This document shows, in pieces, positions 55,940 through 64,000 of a DNA stretch of 64,000 bases. Source of the DNA: Salipiger aestuarii (lineage in GTDB: Bacteria; Pseudomonadota; Alphaproteobacteria; Rhodobacterales; Rhodobacteraceae); NCBI RefSeq assembly GCF_003259905.1, contig NZ_QLMG01000011.1:42613-106612 (forward strand), read 5' to 3'. A program made the position numbers and the translations under genes. Within the stretch, counting starts at the first letter, position 1; every line of letters begins with the position of its first letter. Below the pieces are notes generated by a model. That model made no database searches. It was not told where the DNA came from and saw only the letters and a list, made by a program, of their open reading frames with translations.

Positions 55940-57112
55940 ATGCAAAGCCTGTCACACGCGCCCACCGATCCCGCCTTTGTGCAAGACCCCTATCCGTTTT
56001 ACGACCGGCTGCGCGCCGCGGGCGATCTGGCGCTGTGGAGGGACTACGGACTGATCTGCGCCACCTCCCATCGCGCGGTGCATGCGCTGCTGCGCGACCG
56101 CCGCTTCGGGCGCGAGATCCCGGCAGAGCTGGTCATGCCCGTGCCCGAGCACCTGCGGCCCTTTTACCGGATCGAAGACAATTCGATGCTGGAACTCGAA
56201 GCGCCGCGCCATCCGCGCCTGCGCGGGCTGGTTCTGCGGGCCTTTACCACACGGCGGATCAGGGATCTCGGCCCCGATATCGCGGCGCTGACCCACCGGC
56301 TGATCGACGATTTCCCCGAAGGAGAGGTCGACCTGCTGCCCGCCTTCTGCCAGCCGATCCCGGTGATCGTGATCGCGCGGCTGCTGGGGGTGCCCGACAG
56401 CATGGCACCGCAACTTCTGGACTGGTCCAACGCGATGGTCGCCATGTATCAGGCCCGCCGCACAGCTGAAATCGAACACGCCGCAGCCAGAGCCGCCGCG
56501 GATTTCGCGCTGTTTCTGGAAGGCTACATCGACCGGCGCCGCGCAACCCCGCGCAACGACCTGCTGACCGATCTGATCGCCGCCGAGGAAGCGGGCGAAC
56601 GCCTGACCACGGATGAGTTGATCGCCACCTGCGTGCTGTTGCTGAACGCCGGGCACGAGGCAACGGTGCACACAATGGGCAACGGCATCAAGACCCTGCT
56701 GGAAACCGGCACCGCGATCACCGCGGCCAACGCCGCCCCCGTGGTCGAAGAGATCCTGCGCCACGACCCGCCGCTGCACATGTTCACCCGCTATGCCTAT
56801 GAGGACGCCGCGCTTTTCGGACACCGCTTCCGGCGCGGCGACAAGGTTGCGCTGTTGCTGGGCGCGGCGGGGCGCGATCCGCATGTGTACGCGGAGCCGC
56901 AGCGGTTCGACCCCGCCCGCGCCGCGCCCGCCCATCACGCCTTTGGCGGCGGGCCGCATTTCTGCGTCGGCGCGCCGCTGGCCCGGCTGGAACTGTGCGT
57001 GGCGCTGCCGATCCTGTTCGCCCGCCTGCCCGGCCTGAGACTGAGCCAGCCACCGCGCTACGGCGATGTCTACCATTTCCACGGTCTGGAAAAGCTGATG
57101 GTGCGCCGCTAA
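55940..57112 (+). CDS. Cytochrome P450
   Basis: 390-residue soluble P450. The haem-ligand loop FGGGPHFCVGAPLARLEL has Cys342; the I-helix oxygen-activation motif is LLNAGHEATVHT and the K-helix ExxR is EEILRHDPP. Bacterial class I by length, so it needs a ferredoxin partner, not seen here. Substrate unknown. It is divergent from dctB (78 bases) and its stop overlaps the Lrp gene stop by 3 bases (convergent). Confidence 0.92.
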   Translation: MQSLSHAPTDPAFVQDPYPFYDRLRAAGDLALWRDYGLICATSHRAVHALLRDRRFGREIPAELVMPVPEHLRPFYRIEDNSMLELEAPRHPRLRGLVLRAFTTRRIRDLGPDIAALTHRLIDDFPEGEVDLLPAFCQPIPVIVIARLLGVPDSMAPQLLDWSNAMVAMYQARRTAEIEHAAARAAADFALFLEGYIDRRRATPRNDLLTDLIAAEEAGERLTTDELIATCVLLLNAGHEATVHTMGNGIKTLLETGTAITAANAAPVVEEILRHDPPLHMFTRYAYEDAALFGHRFRRGDKVALLLGAAGRDPHVYAEPQRFDPARAAPAHHAFGGGPHFCVGAPLARLELCVALPILFARLPGLRLSQPPRYGDVYHFHGLEKLMVRR

Positions 57113-57579
57113 ACCGGCAGCGCGGTGGTGTTCTTGATCTCTTCCATCGACAGCAGGGCGGTGACGTTGTGCACCTTCACCTCGGCGATCAGCGACTGAT
57201 AGAACACGTCATAGGCCCGCGCATTGGCCACCCGTACCTTGAGAATATAGTCGATGTCGCCCGCCAGACGGTGCGCTTCCAGCACCTCGGGGCGGATGCG
57301 CACCGCATGCAGGAACCGCGCCTGCCAGCCGGTGTCGTGTTCGGACGTGCGCACCAGCACAAAGAAACAGGCCTCGAACCCCAGCTTTTCCGCATCGGCG
57401 ATCACCACCTGCGGGCCGATGATACCCGCCTCGCGCATCTTGCGAATCCGGTTCCAGACCGGGGTCTTGGAGGCGCCCACCACGCGCGCGATCTCATCCA
57501 GAGACCGGCCCGCGTCGGACTGAAGCTCACGAAGGATTTTCCGGTCGGTTGCATCGAGCTGCACGGGTTTTCCTTTCAT
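57109..57579 (-). CDS. Lrp/AsnC family transcriptional regulator
   Basis: 156-residue Lrp-type regulator: N-terminal HTH (DEIARVVGASKTPVWNRIRK, about 23-45) and a C-terminal RAM ligand domain. It is divergent from the sulfate-assimilation operon, so it is a likely regulator of it, possibly sensing cysteine or a related amino acid. Start at 57579 gives the usual length although no clear ribosome site is present. Confidence 0.88.
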   Translation of the reverse strand: MKGKPVQLDATDRKILRELQSDAGRSLDEIARVVGASKTPVWNRIRKMREAGIIGPQVVIADAEKLGFEACFFVLVRTSEHDTGWQARFLHAVRIRPEVLEAHRLAGDIDYILKVRVANARAYDVFYQSLIAEVKVHNVTALLSMEEIKNTTALPV

Positions 57580-57716
57580 CACGCCAGAACAGAACAATGT
57601 TCCGGATGTCCCTGGATAGCCCGCCGCTCCTTCCTTTTCAATCCGCCTGACTGTCCAAAAACCGGGATAATGTTCTATATAGGATGCATGACCAGAGACC
57701 ACCGGAGCCCGCGCCC
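57580..57716. promoter_or_regulatory. Divergent regulatory region between lrp-type gene and cys operon
   Basis: 137 bases. GAACAATGTTC (57592-57602) is a perfect 11-bp palindrome with a central A, a candidate operator for the Lrp regulator; ATAATGTTCTATATAGG further on repeats part of it (ATGTTC) near the likely -10 region of the cys operon. Exact promoters cannot be fixed. Confidence 0.4.
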
Positions 57717-58487
57717 ATGACGCAGCATCACCACAGCCTGCCCCAGGGCGAGGTCGCCTTTGTGGGCGCAGGCCCCGGCGATCCCGAATTGCTGACCCTG
57801 CGCGCGCTGCGCCTGCTGACGACCGCCGAGGTCGTGCTGCACGATCACCTCGTTCCGGACGACATCCTTGCGCTGGCGCCACAGGCCCGCATGGTCGCCG
57901 TGGGCAAGGCGGGCTTTGGCCCGTCGATGAAACAGGATGACATCAACGCGCTGATCATCGACCACGCCCGCGAAGGTTACCGGGTGGTGCGGCTGAAATC
58001 CGGCGATCCCGGCGTGTTTGGCCGCCTTGACGAGGAAACCACGGCGCTGGACGCCGCCGGCATCGCGTTTCACGTTACCCCCGGCCTGACCGCCGCCAGC
58101 GCCGCCGCCGCCTCGCTTGGCGTGTCGCTGACCCGGCGCGGGCGCAACAGCGATCTGCGTCTGCTGACCGGCCACGACGTCAAAGGGTTTGCCGAACAGG
58201 ACTGGCGCGCCCTTGCCCGCCCCGGTGCGGTGGCCGCGATCTACATGGGCAAGCGCGCCGCGCGGTTCCTGCAAGGGCGGCTGATGATGCATGGCGCCGA
58301 TCCGCAGACGCCTGTGACGGTCGTCGCCAACGCCGCGCGCCCCACCGAACGCCGCCTTCCCGCCACCCTTTCCAGCCTCGCGGCCGATCTTGACGCAAGC
58401 CATATCGACGGCCCCGCCGTGCTGCTGCTAGGGCTCGCCCCGCGCGACGCGCAGACCATTCGTGCCAACCGACAGGAAGCTCTCTGA
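57717..58487 (+). CDS. cobA: Uroporphyrinogen-III C-methyltransferase (sirohaem synthesis)
   Basis: 256-residue SAM methyltransferase of the SUMT family that makes precorrin-2 for sirohaem, the cofactor of the sulfite reductase encoded two genes later. VAFVGAGPGDPELLTLRALR is the N-terminal SAM site and GDPGVFGR the second signature. GGAG supports the start at 57717. Its stop overlaps the next start (TGATG). Lacks the CysG N-terminal domain, so dehydrogenase/ferrochelatase must be encoded elsewhere. Confidence 0.93.
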   Translation: MTQHHHSLPQGEVAFVGAGPGDPELLTLRALRLLTTAEVVLHDHLVPDDILALAPQARMVAVGKAGFGPSMKQDDINALIIDHAREGYRVVRLKSGDPGVFGRLDEETTALDAAGIAFHVTPGLTAASAAAASLGVSLTRRGRNSDLRLLTGHDVKGFAEQDWRALARPGAVAAIYMGKRAARFLQGRLMMHGADPQTPVTVVANAARPTERRLPATLSSLAADLDASHIDGPAVLLLGLAPRDAQTIRANRQEAL

Positions 58488-58786
58488 TGCCCAAGGCCTT
58501 TACCCCCAAGGTGATCACCGCCAACGCGCTTGTCGAAGGCGACGTGGTCTATCTTGCCGCCGACGATTCCTGGGTGCGCGCCCTGCGCGACGCCGAGGTG
58601 TTCACCGACGAGGCCGTCGCACAGGTCCGTCTGCTGGATGCGCAATCGCGCCCCGCCGAGGTGGTGGGCGTCTATCTGGCCGACGTGGCGCCGTCACCCG
58701 ACGGGCCGCAGCCGGTGCATTTTCGCGAGGCGTTCCGCGCCAGGGGTCCGTCCAACCACGCCCATGGCAAACAGGAAACCGCCTGA
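58487..58786 (+). CDS. DUF2849 family protein
   Basis: 99-residue protein starting MPKAFTPKVITANALVEGDV, characteristic of DUF2849 proteins found between sirohaem methyltransferase and sulfite reductase genes in alphaproteobacteria. Function unknown; coupling to cobA (one-base overlap) suggests a role in sulfite reduction. 95 bases separate it from cysI. Confidence 0.85.
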   Translation: MPKAFTPKVITANALVEGDVVYLAADDSWVRALRDAEVFTDEAVAQVRLLDAQSRPAEVVGVYLADVAPSPDGPQPVHFREAFRARGPSNHAHGKQETA

Positions 58787-58881
58787 CCCCGCCGGGCCCG
58801 ACCCCGCCAGGATCGGCACGCGACCCCATACAGCGACCCCACAAGCGGCGCCCCCTCGCCGGACGCCGCAGGAGAGACCAG

Positions 58882-60555
<1,674 letters not shown>

Positions 60556-60561
60556 TCCGGG

Positions 60562-61353
60562 ATGACCTTTCATCTTCCCACAAACGCGGCGGCCGAAGGC
60601 ATCCCCGCGCACAGCCCGGCCGAACTGGCCGACCTGCGCGCGCGGGTGGATGCGCTCAACATGCGCTATCGGCACCACGGCGCGGTGTCGGTGCTGACCG
60701 GCGCACTGCGCGACCCCGAGGCCGGGGATATCGCGCTGGTGTCATCGTTCGGGGCGGAATCGGTGGCGTTGCTGCACCTTGTGGCGATGATCGACCGCAC
60801 CACCCCGGTGCTGTTCATCGACACGCGGCTGCTGTTCGGCGAAACGCTGGCCTATCAACGGGATGTGGCCGAGCGGCTGCACCTGTCCAACGTGCGCATC
60901 ATCCGCACCGATTCCGCCACGCTTCAGGCGCAAGACCCCAACGACGATCTGCGCGACGCCAGCACAGATGCGTGCTGCACCCTGCGCAAGACCGTGCCGC
61001 TGGAAAACGCGCTGCAAGGGTTCGACGGCTGGATCACCGGGCGCAAACGGTTCCAGTCCTCGACCCGCGCCGCGCTGGAATTCTTCGAACTCGAAGACAC
61101 CACCGGCCGGATCAAGGTCAATCCGCTGGCCCACTGGGCGCCCGAGGACGTGCGCGCCTATATGGATGAAAACCGCCTGCCCCGGCATCCGCTGGTGTCG
61201 CAGGGCTATCCGTCCATCGGCTGCTGGCCCTGCACATCCAAGGTGGCCCCCGGCGAAGACGCCCGCGCGGGTCGCTGGCGGGGCGAGCAGAAAGAAGAAT
61301 GCGGTATCCATTTCGAAAATGGCCGCATGGTACGCAAAGGACCAAGCACATGA
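60562..61353 (+). CDS. cysH: Adenylyl-sulfate (APS) reductase
   Basis: 263-residue thiol-dependent reductase making sulfite from APS. The 4Fe-4S ligands Cys138-Cys139 and Cys221/Cys224 (CWPC) mark it as the APS-specific type rather than the PAPS type; catalytic Cys247 lies in ECGIH. It follows cysI after 6 bases and overlaps the DUF934 gene (ATGA), placing it firmly in the operon. Confidence 0.92.
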   Translation: MTFHLPTNAAAEGIPAHSPAELADLRARVDALNMRYRHHGAVSVLTGALRDPEAGDIALVSSFGAESVALLHLVAMIDRTTPVLFIDTRLLFGETLAYQRDVAERLHLSNVRIIRTDSATLQAQDPNDDLRDASTDACCTLRKTVPLENALQGFDGWITGRKRFQSSTRAALEFFELEDTTGRIKVNPLAHWAPEDVRAYMDENRLPRHPLVSQGYPSIGCWPCTSKVAPGEDARAGRWRGEQKEECGIHFENGRMVRKGPST

Positions 61354-61733
61354 GCGTAATCGTGACCGACACGGGCTTTGGCCCCGACGACTGGACCCCC
61401 GGTTTCGAGGGCGCGGGCGTCCTTGACCTGCCGTCCGACACCGATCCCGCCGATCTGTCCGCCCCCGAGGGCACGCGGATGATCCGCATCGACTTTCCCA
61501 GCTTTGCGGACGGGCGCGGGTTCACGCTGGCGCGGCTGTTGCGCCTGCGCGGTTATACCGGGCGCCTGCGCGCCAAAGGCCATGTGATTTCCGATCAATA
61601 CGCCATGGCGCGTCGGTCCGGGTTCGACGAGGTCGAAATCAGCGACGAGCTTGCCGCCCGCCAACCCGAAGCCGACTGGCTTTTCCGCGCAAATTGGCGG
61701 CAACACGACTATCAGGCGCGCCTGCGCGGTTAA
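61350..61733 (+). CDS. DUF934 domain protein of the sulfite reductase operon
   Basis: 127-residue protein containing the DUF934 pattern RIDFPSFADGRGFTLARLLR and GHVISDQYAMARRSGFDEVE. DUF934 genes go with cysI/cysH in proteobacteria and may help assemble or feed the reductase. ATG overlaps the cysH stop by four bases. Confidence 0.88.
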   Translation: MSVIVTDTGFGPDDWTPGFEGAGVLDLPSDTDPADLSAPEGTRMIRIDFPSFADGRGFTLARLLRLRGYTGRLRAKGHVISDQYAMARRSGFDEVEISDELAARQPEADWLFRANWRQHDYQARLRG

Positions 61734-61828
61734 GTCGTCTTTCCTTTACATCAATCAGGCTCTAGAAAGGACTCGGGATTTGTTTGTGTGCGAATGATAT
61801 TCGCCCCACAGATCCCGATGTATCAAAC

Positions 61829-62683
61829 ATGACCGAGATGACACCCGTGACCGACACCAACGCCATCGACGCCAAAAAGCCCGTGCTGCCCGACGCTCAG
61901 ACCGTGACATCGGTGAAACACTGGACCGACCGTCTGTTTTCGTTCCGGGTGACGCGCCCCGCCAGCATGCGGTTCCGGTCGGGCGAATTCGTGATGATCG
62001 GCCTTATGGGCGACCCCCACCCCACGACGGGGAAGGTCAAGCCGTTGCTGCGCGCCTATTCCATCGCCTCGCCAAGCTGGGGCGAAGAACTGGAATTCTA
62101 TTCGATCAAGGTGCAGGACGGCCCGCTGACCTCGCGGCTCCAGCACATCAAGGAGGGCGACAAGATCATCCTGCGCCCCAAACCCGTCGGCACGCTCGTG
62201 CATGACGCGCTGCTGCCCGGCAAGCGGATCTGGTTCTTTGCCACCGGCACCGGCTTTGCGCCCTTTGCGTCGCTGCTGCGCGAGCCCCAGACCTACGAGG
62301 ATTACGACGAGGTCGTCATTACTCACACCTGCCGCGAGGTCGGAGAGCTGAAATACGGCGCGGACCTGATCGAAAGCCTGAAAACCGACGCGCTGTTGAA
62401 CGAAGTCATCGGCGAAGGTTTCTGGAAGAAGATCAAGTATTACCCCACCACCACGCGCGAACAAAGCCCCAAGATGGGCCGCATCACCGATCTGATGCGT
62501 TCGGGCGAGGCGTTTTCCGATCTTGGCGTGCCTCCGCTGTGCCCGGAAACCGATCGCGCGATGATCTGCGGCAACCTGGCCTTCAACCTTGAGCTGAAGG
62601 AAATGTTCGAGGAATACGGACTTGAAGAAGGCGCCAACAGCGACCCCAGGCATTACGTCGTTGAAAAGGCGTTCCTGGACTGA
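61829..62683 (+). CDS. fpr: Ferredoxin-NADP+ reductase
   Basis: 284-residue FAD enzyme moving electrons between NADPH and ferredoxin. The FAD motif RAYSIAS and NADP motif ATGTGFAPF are clear; RHYVVEKAFLD gives the C-terminal end typical of the bacterial Fpr group. ATG at 61829 is chosen over a TTG at 61784; neither has a clear ribosome site. 95 bases follow DUF934, so it may be read from the cys operon or its own promoter. Confidence 0.92.
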   Translation: MTEMTPVTDTNAIDAKKPVLPDAQTVTSVKHWTDRLFSFRVTRPASMRFRSGEFVMIGLMGDPHPTTGKVKPLLRAYSIASPSWGEELEFYSIKVQDGPLTSRLQHIKEGDKIILRPKPVGTLVHDALLPGKRIWFFATGTGFAPFASLLREPQTYEDYDEVVITHTCREVGELKYGADLIESLKTDALLNEVIGEGFWKKIKYYPTTTREQSPKMGRITDLMRSGEAFSDLGVPPLCPETDRAMICGNLAFNLELKEMFEEYGLEEGANSDPRHYVVEKAFLD

Positions 62684-62855
62684 TCTTTTCGGGCGGGGCC
62701 AGCGCAGACCCGGACCGACCGGGCTCGCTACGATGACCGGCCCGCGCCCCGGCTTTGCGCACAGACGGCAGCCGGGGCGCCCCCCGATATGCGCGTTCCA
62801 AAGCGGCCGCGGCACGGATCAGGCGCCGATCTGCGCGCGAACCCCGATTTGCCGC

Positions 62856-62884
62856 TTGAAACACGGGCGTTCGGGGACTATTTT
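62856..62884 (+). promoter_or_regulatory. Candidate promoter of infC
   Basis: TTGAAA (62856-62861), 17-base spacer and TATTTT (62879-62884), placing the start near 62891 and leaving a leader of about 30 bases before the ATA start codon at 62921. Confidence 0.55.
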
Positions 62885-62920
62885 GCGCCTTCAAAGCATC
62901 ACGGTAAAAGGACCGATACC

Positions 62921-63466
62921 ATAGCCCGCAGACCTCACAACGCGCCGCCCCAGCGCGACACCGGCCCCCGAGTCAACGACCGTATCCGGGCCCCCGAAAT
63001 CCGGCTTATCGGCGCCGAAGGCGAAAACCTTGGCGTTCAGCAGCCCCGTCGCGCCATGGAACTGGCCGAGCAGGCCGGGCTGGACCTGGTCGAGATTTCG
63101 CCCAACGCGAATCCGCCGGTCTGCAAGATCATGGATTTCGGCAAGTTCAAGTACGAGACGCAAAAGCGCGAATCCGAAGCGCGCAAGAAGCAGAAGATCA
63201 TCGAGGTCAAAGAGGTCAAGTTCCGCCCCGGTACCGACATCCACGACTACGACGTGAAGATGCGCAATGTGTTCAAGTTTCTTGAAGGCGGCGACAAGGT
63301 CAAGATCACCCTGCGGTTCCGCGGGCGCGAAATGGCGCACCAGAACCTCGGTCGCGAGCTGCTGGAACGGGTGGCAGCGGACGTCAAGGAGCTTGGCAAG
63401 GTCGAAAACATGCCGAAGATGGAAGGCCGCCAGATGATCATGATGATCGGACCGGTCGCCAAATAA
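62921..63466 (+). CDS. infC: Translation initiation factor IF-3, apparent AUA start
   Basis: 181-residue IF-3 that binds the 30S subunit and checks the start codon. From [20 protein letters not shown] on, the sequence follows the Rhodobacteraceae family closely; both domains are complete and it ends [10 protein letters not shown]. No ATG, GTG or TTG lies in frame near that point; the family N-terminus falls on ATA at 62921, with AAAGGA 8-9 bases upstream. Non-AUG starts (AUU) in infC are the basis of IF-3 autoregulation in E. coli; AUA would serve likewise. An ATG 132 bases upstream would add an unrelated N-terminus. Confidence 0.9.
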   Translation: MARRPHNAPPQRDTGPRVNDRIRAPEIRLIGAEGENLGVQQPRRAMELAEQAGLDLVEISPNANPPVCKIMDFGKFKYETQKRESEARKKQKIIEVKEVKFRPGTDIHDYDVKMRNVFKFLEGGDKVKITLRFRGREMAHQNLGRELLERVAADVKELGKVENMPKMEGRQMIMMIGPVAK

Positions 63467-63492
63467 GGCCACGGCGTCTTGCAGGTGCTGGG

Positions 63493-63523
63493 ACCCGCCG
63501 CTGTGTCGGCGGGTTTTTCTTTT
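63493..63523 (+). terminator. Rho-independent terminator of infC
   Basis: 8-bp stem ACCCGCCG with CGGCGGGT, 6-base loop, followed by TTTTCTTTT. It lies 27 bases after the infC stop. Confidence 0.88.
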
Positions 63524-63524
63524 G

Positions 63525-63608
63525 GGAAAAACCGGCCTGAGAAGAAACCGGCCCGAGCGGGAACGGGTCCGAGGGGAAACCCGCCGGAGGGGGAACCGGC
63601 CTGAGGCG
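63525..63608. repeat. Degenerate tandem repeats after infC terminator
   Basis: Five degenerate units of about 16-17 bp on the pattern GGAAACCGGCC(T/C)GAG. They begin directly after the terminator and end 40 bases before the insertion sequence. Units resemble those after dctP. Confidence 0.6.
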
Positions 63609-63645
63609 GGGACACAAATTCACCCACCCAGGCCCGTCCTGCCCC

Positions 63646-64000
63646 TAAGAGTCCGTCCGAGATCATATCCTTTCTTGGCAAAGCCTTCGCAGCATTGATC
63701 GAATGGACGCCCATCGCAGGAACGCCAATGCGTTCTGGTTCAGGCACTCCCAGTCCTTGGCCAGGCGGCGGCAGCGATTGAGCCATCCGATGGTCCGCTC
63801 GACCACCCATCGCCTGGGCAGGACGACGAATTTGCCGGCATCCGTCCGCTTGACGATCTCGACATTGATCTTGCGGCAAACCTTCTTCAATTCCTCCTGA
63901 AACTTCGGCCCCTGATAGCCGCTGTCGGCATAGAGTTTCAGCAAGGAAGGGTACCGGCCGAAGAGCGCGCCCATCAACAGGACGCCGCCGTCACGGTCCT
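63646..64000 (-). mobile_element. IS5-family insertion sequence, partial
   Basis: The left end of an IS element, with the likely terminal repeat starting near 63646 (GAGTCCGTCCGAGATC). It holds the 3' part of a transposase gene and is cut by the right edge of the window. It lies about 180 bases downstream of infC, after the terminator, where insertion does little harm. Confidence 0.75.
63663..64000 (-). CDS. IS5-type transposase, C-terminal part (cut by window edge)
   Basis: The visible 112 residues, read leftward from the right edge, begin DRDGGVLLMGALFGRYPS and contain LKLYADSGYQGPKFQ (second catalytic Asp) and RRWVVERTIGWLNRCRRLAK with the catalytic Glu, typical of IS5-family DDE transposases (IS427/IS1031-like). 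The frame is open to the edge and the C-terminus is complete; no inactivating change is visible in this part. Confidence 0.88.
   Translation of the reverse strand, partial: DRDGGVLLMGALFGRYPSLLKLYADSGYQGPKFQEELKKVCRKINVEIVKRTDAGKFVVLPRRWVVERTIGWLNRCRRLAKDWECLNQNALAFLRWASIRSMLRRLCQERI

Noticed and set aside
63653..63663. Complete IS5 inverted repeat pair
   Set aside because: Only one end is inside the window, so the terminal repeat and target duplication cannot be confirmed.

Overview
The window is high-GC chromosomal DNA from an alphaproteobacterium, most likely a Rhodobacteraceae (roseobacter/Rhodobacter group). The reasons are the polyol ABC operon of the Rhodobacter smo/mtl type, the hemP-imelysin-bfd-bfr iron operon behind a TGA-N9-TCA box, the cobA-DUF2849-cysI-cysH-DUF934-fpr sulfur operon, and a CckA-like PAS kinase. 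This placement is inference from gene content and remembered family resemblance; no database search was run.

Layout. 0-12.6 kb: housekeeping genes, with a CckA-like kinase cut by the left edge, rsmB, guaB, an agmatinase-type ureohydrolase, a CaiB/BaiF CoA-transferase, prfB, a class A penicillin-binding protein, an N-acetylmuramoyl-L-alanine amidase and a class I aminotransferase. 12.6-16.1 kb: a decayed island holding a frameshifted right-handed beta-helix (tail-spike-like) pseudogene, an intact tRNA-Val(CAC) and fragments of IS3-family elements in both orientations. 16.1-25.3 kb: a mannitol/sorbitol-type operon (HAD phosphatase, SorC regulator, binding protein, two permeases, ATPase, mannitol dehydrogenase, xylulokinase), followed by an internally deleted cation-diffusion-facilitator pseudogene. 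25.7-31.8 kb: an iron operon read leftward (small ORF, hemP, imelysin, bfd, bfr, di-haem oxidoreductase, second imelysin, DUF1513).

31.9-49.2 kb: mixed genes including a PRC-barrel protein, a PCu(A)C copper chaperone, rpmB, meaB, a UPF0173 hydrolase, a histidine phosphatase, an OmpA-type protein, ubiA/rsmE (start codons abutting), an AT-richer NucS-like nuclease, gshA, a DUF805 protein, a 595-base non-coding stretch with a pair of direct repeats, an RsbW/STAS pair and a thiolase. 49.3-55.9 kb: a DctPQM TRAP transporter with its DctB/DctD two-component system; the DctD AAA+ domain is visibly degenerate. 55.9-62.7 kb: a cytochrome P450, an Lrp regulator and the assimilatory sulfate reduction operon (sirohaem methyltransferase, sulfite reductase, APS-type reductase, ferredoxin-NADP reductase). 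62.8-64 kb: infC with an apparent AUA start codon, a terminator, a degenerate minisatellite and the end of an IS5-type transposase.

Nothing here looks like a complete, wholly new multi-gene system. The most unusual items are the GAFTGA-less DctD next to two tandem palindromes 33 bp apart, the AUA start of infC, the small ORF coupled to hemP behind an iron box, the family of intergenic repeats and palindromes, and the decayed island around tRNA-Val.
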